A stretch of 10,727 bases of DNA from 66-474 sp036278635 (lineage in GTDB: Bacteria; Pseudomonadota; Gammaproteobacteria; Xanthomonadales; Rhodanobacteraceae), in NCBI GenBank assembly GCA_036278635.1, contig DASUKQ010000023.1, forward strand, positions 1 through 10,727. Direction: 5' to 3'. The notes beneath the pieces are model-generated. The model was not told where the DNA came from and ran no database searches. It saw nothing but the letters and a program-made list of their open reading frames with translations. Positions 6,025-10,727 of this stretch are shown piece after piece. Every line of letters begins with the position of its first letter. The first letter of the stretch is position 1. A program made the translations under genes and the position numbers.

Positions 6025-6912
6025 GTGGCCCAGCACAAATCCGCAAAGGGCAAGATCATCGGCGCGATCGTCGTGGTCGTCGTGGTCGCGCTCGCGGCGT
6101 GGTGGTATTTCTCGCACGTGCCCGGCGTGGATTTCTCGCGCCACGGTCCCACCCCGGCCGAACCGGCTTCCGCGAGCACCGCGCCACCACAAATCGAACA
6201 CCCCATCAGCGAGGCACAGACCACGCCCGCACCGGCGACCACCGCGCCACTGCCGGCGCTCGATGCCAGCGACGACGCCGTCGCCAGGGCGCTTGCGGAA
6301 ATACCCGGCGCCGGCGAGCTGGGCAAGCTCCTGGTCACGCGGGCATTGGTCCCACACCTCGTCGCGACCGTCGATGCGCTGCCGCGCCGCACCATTGGCT
6401 CAAGCATCCTGCCGCTGAAGACACCCTCGGGTACGTTCGCGGTGGATACGTCGGGCGACCAACCGACGATCGGCGACGGCAACTACGCGCGCTACGACCC
6501 CTACATGAAGATCGTCGAGGCCGTCGATCCCCGCACCCTGGTGACGTGGTACGTGCGCTGGTATCCCCTGTTCCAGCAGGCCTATCGCGAACTCGGCTAC
6601 CCGCAGGGCTATTTCAACGACCGTCTGCTGGCCGCGATCGACAACATGCTGGCGGCCCCGAACGTCCAGCGGCCGCCGAAACTCGTGGCCACGCAGAACG
6701 GGCATTACGCTTTCGCCGATCCGACCTGGGAAGCACTGTCGGTCGGCCAGAAACTGATGATCCGGATCGGCCCGGACCACGAACGCGAGATGAAGTCCAG
6801 GTTGCGCAGCATCCGTGCGCTGCTGCTCGGCAAGGCGCCGGCCTTGCGTGGCGGCGTGCCTGCGGTGAACGCGTCCGCAGAACCGGCGCCATCGGTTTCA
6901 TCTGCGCATTGA
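6025..6912 (+). CDS. Membrane-anchored DUF3014 protein
   Basis: The 295-residue product has a short basic N terminus (QHKSAKGK), one transmembrane helix (about 11-28, rich in Val and ending WWYF), a Pro/Ala/Thr-rich linker (about 38-82) and a globular domain facing the periplasm. The domain begins LPALDASDDAVARALAE, continues LVPHLVATVDALPRR and YDPYMKIVEAVDPRTLVTWYVRWYPLFQQAYRELGYP, and matches the DUF3014 pattern. Its function is unknown. I chose GTG at 6025 because GGGGG (6016-6020) lies just before it and the membrane anchor follows directly. The frame also runs back to an ATG at 5896, but that would overlap the nnrU gene and give an unsupported Arg-rich extension. The tail after about residue 270 is Ala/Pro-rich. 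Confidence 0.88.
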   Translation: MAQHKSAKGKIIGAIVVVVVVALAAWWYFSHVPGVDFSRHGPTPAEPASASTAPPQIEHPISEAQTTPAPATTAPLPALDASDDAVARALAEIPGAGELGKLLVTRALVPHLVATVDALPRRTIGSSILPLKTPSGTFAVDTSGDQPTIGDGNYARYDPYMKIVEAVDPRTLVTWYVRWYPLFQQAYRELGYPQGYFNDRLLAAIDNMLAAPNVQRPPKLVATQNGHYAFADPTWEALSVGQKLMIRIGPDHEREMKSRLRSIRALLLGKAPALRGGVPAVNASAEPAPSVSSAH

Positions 6913-6920
6913 TCATGATT

Positions 6921-7022
6921 TCTCCTTCCCCTTCAAGGGGGAGGTCGGCTGTTCTCTCCTTCCCCTTCAAGGGAGAGGTTGGCTGTTCTCTCCTTCCCCT
7001 TCAAGGGAGAGGTTGGGAGGGG
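6921..7022 (+). repeat. Three tandem 34-bp repeats
   Basis: Units lie at 6921-6954, 6955-6988 and 6989-7022, each starting TCTCCTTCCCCTTCAAGGG. Units 2 and 3 are identical over their first 29 bases; unit 1 differs at a few positions, and unit 3 changes at its end into GGAGGGG. Each unit holds a CCCTT/AAGGG palindrome. The array begins 8 nt after the DUF3014 stop. The units abut with no unique spacer, so this is not a CRISPR. Three stacked stems after a stop could act as a reiterated terminator. Confidence 0.85.
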
Positions 7023-7130
7023 GATGGTGTACATCGCCCGCGATCCCTGAGCCCCGTAGACCTTCAACCCATCCCCACCCGCGCTACGCGCTCGGCCTAC
7101 GGCCGCCTCCCCTTGAAGGGGAGGGCTTGC
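7023..7130. repeat. Inverted half of the composite repeat between convergent genes
   Basis: The sequence after the tandem array runs GGTTGGGAGGGGGATGG and is mirrored at 7068-7080 by CAACCCATCCCCACCC. Two small hairpins with TAC loops follow: GCGC-TAC-GCGC (7081-7091) and GGCC-TAC-GGCC (7094-7104). The block ends with the palindrome CCTCCCCTTGAAGGGGAGG (7106-7124), the reverse-orientation counterpart of the 34-bp unit. Together with the array it fills nearly all of the 236 bp between the converging DUF3014 and NRDE genes. It has the form of an inverted-repeat-bounded intergenic element; a role as a two-way terminator is inference. Confidence 0.6.
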
Positions 7131-7148
7131 CGTGCGCCCAATCGATCT

Positions 7149-7913
7149 TCATCCGCCGCCGAAGCTCAGCGTGGTCTGCCCTTGCGGCACGCCGGCGGGG
7201 CCGAAGCGACGCTCGACGATGCAGCCGCCACCGCCGTGCCCGAGTGCGATGAGCGTGGTCGCGCGCGTGCCGTAACGCGCGCCCCGCACGAATATCGGGG
7301 AGAGTTGGCGCTCCAGTTCGATGCCGACACCGGTGTCGGGCAGTGCGCCGTCCGACGCGACGGTCTCGTCGGTGAAGGCGTCGAGCAACGCCCCCAATTC
7401 GTCTGCGCCCGCATCGACCCAGTCACGCAACGCCGAGGTTGCGCGTCGCACCTTCGGCCAAGGCGCGTCCAGATCGCCGTTCGACAAGCCGTGGACGCCC
7501 GCAGCGATCGAGCGTTCGCGCACGGCCGGCGAGTTGGACACGAAGCGTGCGTCTTCGAGGTCGAACAACAGCAGATTGAACGGGCGATAGCGCGCGGCAG
7601 TCGCCTCCAATTCGGCAGCGTGCCGGACCGCGCCGCCCGCACCGCGCAAAAAATCCGTCACCAGCAAACCACGCGACAGGCCGTCATGCGCAGCACGCGG
7701 ATCGCGCACGTTGGTCACCACGCAGGCGCGATCCGGTTCGTGCACGCCCATCCAGGTGCCGCCGGCTTCCAGGTCGCGTCCGGCGATGAGGCCCGGTGCA
7801 TCGAGCCAGCGTGCCAGCGGTGCGGACGGGCGGGCGTGCAATTCGTCGCGGTTGCCGACGAGCAGCAAGCGCCAGCGGGGGTGCACCTTCCATGCAAACG
7901 CAAGCACACACAT
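7149..7913 (-). CDS. NRDE / TANGO2-family protein
   Basis: The 254-residue product starts MCVLAFAWKVHPRWRLLLVGNRDE. Cys2 directly after the initiator Met, and Asn21-Arg22-Asp23-Glu24, are the defining features of the NRDE (TANGO2) family, which has an Ntn-hydrolase-like layout with a possible N-terminal nucleophile. Also conserved are GGTWMGV, VVTNVRDP, YRPFNLLLFD and LSNGDLDAPWPKV. Eukaryotic and some bacterial members are linked to haem trafficking and to acyl-CoA/lipid metabolism; the activity is unsettled. I chose the ATG at 7911-7913 because it places Cys at position 2; an in-frame ATG six codons upstream (7929-7931) would bury it. The gene is divergent from envC across 57 bp and convergent with the DUF3014 gene. 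Confidence 0.92.
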   Translation of the reverse strand: MCVLAFAWKVHPRWRLLLVGNRDELHARPSAPLARWLDAPGLIAGRDLEAGGTWMGVHEPDRACVVTNVRDPRAAHDGLSRGLLVTDFLRGAGGAVRHAAELEATAARYRPFNLLLFDLEDARFVSNSPAVRERSIAAGVHGLSNGDLDAPWPKVRRATSALRDWVDAGADELGALLDAFTDETVASDGALPDTGVGIELERQLSPIFVRGARYGTRATTLIALGHGGGGCIVERRFGPAGVPQGQTTLSFGGG

Positions 7914-7921
7914 GCGGGCAG

Positions 7922-7927
7922 CGTATC
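7922..7927 (-). promoter_or_regulatory. Possible -10 box of the NRDE gene
   Basis: On the minus strand, GATACG ends 8 nt before the ATG at 7913 and is preceded by TGATGA, giving an extended -10-like context. The expected transcription start lies at or just before the ATG, so a leaderless or very short-leader mRNA is possible. There is no Shine-Dalgarno in the gap. Confidence 0.3.
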
Positions 7928-7956
7928 TCATCACGACAGCAGGCGCGGGCCCCGGC

Positions 7957-7962
7957 GATAAT
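7957..7962 (+). promoter_or_regulatory. Predicted -10 box of envC
   Basis: GATAAT matches the -10 consensus at five of six bases. ACGACA at 7933-7938, with an 18-nt spacer, gives four of six matches to TTGACA. The box ends 8 nt before the ATG at 7971, so transcription should start at or just before the start codon. The box lies inside an imperfect palindrome GGCGATAATCGCC (7954-7966) in the 57-bp divergent intergenic region shared with the NRDE gene. Confidence 0.5.
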
Positions 7963-7970
7963 CGCCGCCC

Positions 7971-9155
7971 ATGCGTTTTCCCATTTTCCACCTGGTCCGC
8001 CAACTGCCGACGACGGCGCTGTGCGCCATGGCGATCCTCGCATTCGATGTGCACGCCGCCCAACCACCGGCGGCGTCGACGTCGGATACGCAAGATTCCC
8101 GCGAAGCCGCGACGCGTGCCCGGCTCGCGGCCGTGCGCGCCGAAATCGCGAAGATCGCCGCCGACCAGCACGAGACCGCCGCGAAGCGAGACGCGATCAA
8201 TGCGAAGCTGGCCGCGTTGGCGTCGCAGGTCAACGATGCCGCGAACGCGGTGCGCGAGACCGACGCCGCGATCGCCGGCCAGTCCGCGGCGCTGGCGGAC
8301 CTGCAACGACAGCGCACCCAGCTCGACGCAAAGCTGTCCGGGCAGCGGGCCGCGCTGGCGGAGCTGTTGCGCGCGATCTACACGCTCAATCGCGGCACCG
8401 ATCTGTCGTTGCTGCTGGGCGATGATGACATCGCCAGGATCGACCGCGCGCTGGCCTACTCGCGTTACTTCCAGCAGGATCGGGTCACGCGGATCCGCGC
8501 GCTACTGGGCGAGGCGACGCAACTCGCCAAGCTCAAGGCGTCCGTCGATATCGAAACCGAAGCGCTGGCGCAGCAGCGCGAGCAACGTTCGGCGCAGGCG
8601 ACCCGGCTCGAGGAAGGCCGCGCCGCACAGCAGAAGCTGCTGGCGGAAGCCAACGCGCAACTGGCGCAACAGAAAGACAAGCTGGCGGCGCTGCGCCATG
8701 ACGCCGATGCACTGGACCGCCTGCTCAAGCAACTCCAGAACGTGTTCGCCGACATCCCGGCGCAACTGGGCAAGAACACCCCGTTCGCGAAACTGCGCGG
8801 CAAGCTGGCGTGGCCGGTGGCGGGCACGCCGCGCGAAGGCACGGGCTCGCTGGCGCACGGCATCGTGATCGCCGCCAAGCCCGGCGCCGAGGTCCACGCG
8901 GTCGCCTACGGTCGCGTGGCCTGGGCCGATTTCATGCGCGGCTACGGAATGCTGGTGATCGTCGACCAGGGTGATGGCTGGATGAGTCTGTACGGCGGCA
9001 ACGAGTCGGCGCTGGTGTCTGCCGGCGACTGGGTGAAACCGGGCCAGCCGATCGCGACGGTCGGTCATGATCCCGCGCAGGACGGCGCATGGTTCGGATT
9101 GCGCAAGGACGGCAAGCCGGTCGACCCGCAGGGCTGGTTCGCCTCGAAACGCTGA
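7971..9155 (+). CDS. envC: EnvC-like murein hydrolase activator (degenerate LytM/M23 domain)
   Basis: EnvC acts in the periplasm at the division septum and activates the N-acetylmuramoyl-L-alanine amidases AmiA/AmiB under FtsEX control. The 394-residue product has a signal peptide (about 1-29, ending VHA before Ala30), a long Ala/Gln/Lys-rich coiled coil (about 43-265) interrupted near 140-175, and a C-terminal LytM domain (about 280-390). The metal-binding residues of active M23 peptidases are missing: the HxGxD region reads HGIVI (296-300, Val for Asp), the LYAH region reads LYGG (340-343, Gly for His), and the LHFEIR region reads AWFGLR (373-378, Trp for His). This is the hallmark of non-catalytic EnvC activators. 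ctpA follows 77 bp downstream, as envC and ctpA genes commonly do in gammaproteobacteria. Confidence 0.93.
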   Translation: MRFPIFHLVRQLPTTALCAMAILAFDVHAAQPPAASTSDTQDSREAATRARLAAVRAEIAKIAADQHETAAKRDAINAKLAALASQVNDAANAVRETDAAIAGQSAALADLQRQRTQLDAKLSGQRAALAELLRAIYTLNRGTDLSLLLGDDDIARIDRALAYSRYFQQDRVTRIRALLGEATQLAKLKASVDIETEALAQQREQRSAQATRLEEGRAAQQKLLAEANAQLAQQKDKLAALRHDADALDRLLKQLQNVFADIPAQLGKNTPFAKLRGKLAWPVAGTPREGTGSLAHGIVIAAKPGAEVHAVAYGRVAWADFMRGYGMLVIVDQGDGWMSLYGGNESALVSAGDWVKPGQPIATVGHDPAQDGAWFGLRKDGKPVDPQGWFASKR

Positions 9156-9171
9156 CGGGCGGCAACGCGCC

Positions 9172-9177
9172 TACAAT
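9172..9177 (+). promoter_or_regulatory. Predicted -10 box of ctpA
   Basis: TACAAT, the same hexamer as before rmuC, lies 16 nt after the envC stop. It predicts transcription from about 9184 and therefore a start codon downstream of it, at 9209 or 9233. It suggests that ctpA has its own promoter even if envC transcripts read through. No convincing -35 is visible. Confidence 0.45.
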
Positions 9178-9232
9178 GAACCACCTGCCCTGCGCGCGGT
9201 CCCCATTGATGCGGATCCCTCCGGTATTGCAC

Positions 9233-10603
9233 ATGACCCGACTTGTCCACGGTTTCCTGACTTGCCTGCTGTTCGCATGCGCCGGCGCTGCCTTCGCGGC
9301 GCCCCCCGTCGAGCCTGCGGCGGCATCGAGCGCGCCCGCCAATCCCGCGCCCGCGCCCGCGCCGGCACCCACCGCGACCAGCGCCGACGACGTTCCGAGC
9401 CTCGAGGAAATCCAGGCCTTCACGCGCGCTTTCGAGATGATCAAGCAGGCCTACGTCGCGCCGGTCGGCAACGATCAACTGATGCAGTCGGCGATCCGCG
9501 GGATGCTGGCGGGACTGGACCCGCACAGCGAATTCCTCGACAAGCGCGACCTCTCCGACCTGACCGAGGACACCTCGGGCGCCTACACGGGCCTCGGCAT
9601 CGAGGTCGCACAAGTCAGGCACCAGCTCGTGATCGTCGCACCCCTCGACGGAGGGCCGGCCAAGCGCGCCGGCATCCGGTCCGGCGATGTCATCACCGCG
9701 ATCGACGGGATACCGGTCCAGCCCGACGCCGTCGATGCCGCGGTCAGGAAACTGCGCGGCCCGATCGGCTCGAAGATCACCTTGTCGATCCTGCACGCCG
9801 ACAGCGGCAAGCCGGTCTCGATTCCGCTGGTGCGCGAGCGCATCCATGTGGCCAGCGTGACCACGCACATGCTGGAGCCGGGTTACGCCTACCTGCGCAT
9901 CAGCGAGTTCCAGCAGGACACCGCCGACGAACTGACCGACAAACTGGACAAGCTGCAGAAGGAACACGGCCCGCTGCACGGGGCGGTCCTCGACCTGCGC
10001 TCCAACCCGGGCGGGCTCGTGACCAGCGCGGTCGGGGTCGCCGACGATTTCCTCGACAGCGGCATGATCGTCAGCACCCGCGGCCGCCTGTCGCAGGCCG
10101 ACCTCAAGTTCAGCGCCACGCCGGGCGACCTCCTGGAAGGCGCACCCATGGTCGTTCTGGTGGACAACGGCACGGCCTCGGCCGCGGAAATCGTCACCGG
10201 CGCATTGAAGGACAACCACCGCGCCCTGGTGATGGGACGCCGGACTTTCGGCAAGGGCTCGGTGCAGACCATCCTGCCGCTCGGCAACGGCGATGCCGTG
10301 AAACTCACGACCGCGCGCTACTACACGCCCGACGGCACCTCGATCCAGGTCGCCGGCATCAGCCCGGACATCGCGCTGGGCAACGTCACGGTCGAAGCCG
10401 ACCGCGACCCGTCGCTCATCGATGACGAACACGAGGGCGACCTGCCCAACCATCTGGCCGGCTCGCACGCCGCGGCCGCCACGCCGGACACCGGCGAACT
10501 CGCGATCCACGATTACGCGCTGTCCGAGGCGTTGCACGTCCTCAAGGGGCTCGCGATGGCACGTCGCGCCCCCGCCGCGCCAGCGCCGTCAACCGTGCAT
10601 TGA
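9233..10603 (+). CDS. ctpA: S41-family carboxy-terminal processing protease (CtpA/Prc type)
   Basis: This periplasmic PDZ-containing serine protease cleaves proteins from their C terminus; related enzymes control peptidoglycan hydrolases. From 9233 the product has 456 residues: signal peptide (MTRLVHGFLTCLLFACAGAAFA before Ala), a Pro/Ala-rich linker (about 23-55), an N-terminal helical region with GMLAGLDPHSEFLD, a PDZ domain (about 118-200, YTGLGIEVAQV then GIRSGDVITAIDG), and the S41 core. Ser316 in NGTASAAE and Lys341 in FGKGSVQ form the Ser-Lys dyad with the usual 25-residue spacing. YYTPDGTSIQVAGI and ISPDI are typical of the family. The start is uncertain: 9209 (eight residues longer) is also possible; 9089 and 9176 are unlikely because they precede or overlap the -10 box and add sequence before the signal peptide. 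Its 3' end overlaps a convergent gene. Confidence 0.95.
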   Translation: MTRLVHGFLTCLLFACAGAAFAAPPVEPAAASSAPANPAPAPAPAPTATSADDVPSLEEIQAFTRAFEMIKQAYVAPVGNDQLMQSAIRGMLAGLDPHSEFLDKRDLSDLTEDTSGAYTGLGIEVAQVRHQLVIVAPLDGGPAKRAGIRSGDVITAIDGIPVQPDAVDAAVRKLRGPIGSKITLSILHADSGKPVSIPLVRERIHVASVTTHMLEPGYAYLRISEFQQDTADELTDKLDKLQKEHGPLHGAVLDLRSNPGGLVTSAVGVADDFLDSGMIVSTRGRLSQADLKFSATPGDLLEGAPMVVLVDNGTASAAEIVTGALKDNHRALVMGRRTFGKGSVQTILPLGNGDAVKLTTARYYTPDGTSIQVAGISPDIALGNVTVEADRDPSLIDDEHEGDLPNHLAGSHAAAATPDTGELAIHDYALSEALHVLKGLAMARRAPAAPAPSTVH

Positions 10604-10727
10604 GCTCTTTCACCGGCATCCCTTCGAAGCGGCTGTTGTGAAAAGTCAGGCCATGGAAGGCCGTTCTGGTCTCCACCAGGCTGGGACGGTTCGGGTTGAT
10701 CAAAAATGCAGCGATGCGGCGATCAGG
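10542..10727 (-). CDS. C-terminal fragment of an unidentified convergent gene (partial at right edge)
   Basis: On the minus strand a frame enters from the right edge and ends with TGA at 10542-10544, giving 61 residues that include AFLINPNRPSLVETRTAFHG, LTFHNSRFEGMPVKELNARL and a basic end. The mix of residues is protein-like rather than the Arg/Pro-rich pattern of shadow frames, and no + strand frame in 10604-10727 looks coding. The last 62 bp overlap the end of ctpA tail to tail. I do not recognise the family. Confidence 0.6.
   Translation of the reverse strand, partial: PDRRIAAFLINPNRPSLVETRTAFHGLTFHNSRFEGMPVKELNARLTALARRGRDVPSRAP

Noticed and set aside
4578..6046. Minus-strand frames across DUF1993, the repeat gap and nnrU
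   Set aside because: They are antisense to two recognised genes and gain length only because the palindromic gap lacks stops; no conserved motif is visible.
6921..7022. Tandem repeats as a CRISPR array
   Set aside because: The three 34-bp units abut directly with no unique spacers, and no cas gene is present.
6099..7961. A 620-codon + strand open frame
   Set aside because: It overlaps DUF3014 in another frame, passes through the intergenic repeats and runs antisense to the NRDE gene; composition is Arg/Ala-rich with no recognisable domain.
9089..9232. An upstream ATG (9089 or 9176) as the ctpA start
   Set aside because: 9089 lies inside envC and 9176 overlaps the TACAAT box; both would place up to 48 unrelated residues ahead of a standard signal peptide.
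9065..10537. A 490-codon minus-strand open frame opposite ctpA
   Set aside because: It mirrors ctpA codon use and is rich in Asp, Arg, Gly and Val with no domain; ctpA has clear catalytic residues.

Overview
This is a 10.7 kb high-GC chromosomal window of ordinary gammaproteobacterial character. The gene families, the strongly G/C-ending codons, the TACAAT/GATAAT promoter elements close to start codons and the palindromic intergenic repeats suggest Xanthomonadales, probably the Rhodanobacteraceae/Xanthomonadaceae. That placement is inference; there is no rRNA or marker search behind it. No phage, transposase, CRISPR, toxin-antitoxin or defence cassette is visible.

Layout, left to right. At the left edge is the tail of an unrecognised + strand gene (2-112), followed by a YdiI/MenI-type hotdog thioesterase (244-684). 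An RmuC-type protein (865-2124) and GTP cyclohydrolase I, folE (2188-2817), come next. Then follow a TetA-like MFS exporter (2947-4224), a 64-residue two-helix membrane protein (4286-4480) and a DUF1993 protein (4629-5135). An NnrU-family membrane protein (5378-5956) and a membrane-anchored DUF3014 protein (6025-6912) complete this + strand series. A 236-bp repeat-rich gap separates DUF3014 from the convergent minus-strand NRDE/TANGO2-family protein (7149-7913). Divergent from that gene, 57 bp away, begins a cell-envelope pair: an EnvC-like amidase activator (7971-9155) and an S41/CtpA processing protease (9233-10603). The 3' end of ctpA overlaps a convergent partial gene running off the right edge (10542-10727, minus).

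Functional logic. Only envC-ctpA reads as a functional unit (periplasmic peptidoglycan hydrolase activation next to a tail-specific protease). The other genes are spaced 60-230 bp apart, several with their own promoter-like element, and look like independently expressed housekeeping genes.

The least explained content is intergenic. (1) A dispersed hairpin repeat lies just after stop codons; one copy is compact and another seems interrupted by 72 nt. (2) Three 34-bp tandem repeats plus an inverted counterpart fill the gap between two convergent genes. (3) A 39-nt hairpin with tandem G-A mismatches begins a palindrome-rich gap. (4) Predicted -10 boxes 6-8 nt before the start codons of rmuC, envC and the NRDE gene suggest leaderless mRNAs. 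I found no convincing undescribed multi-gene system.
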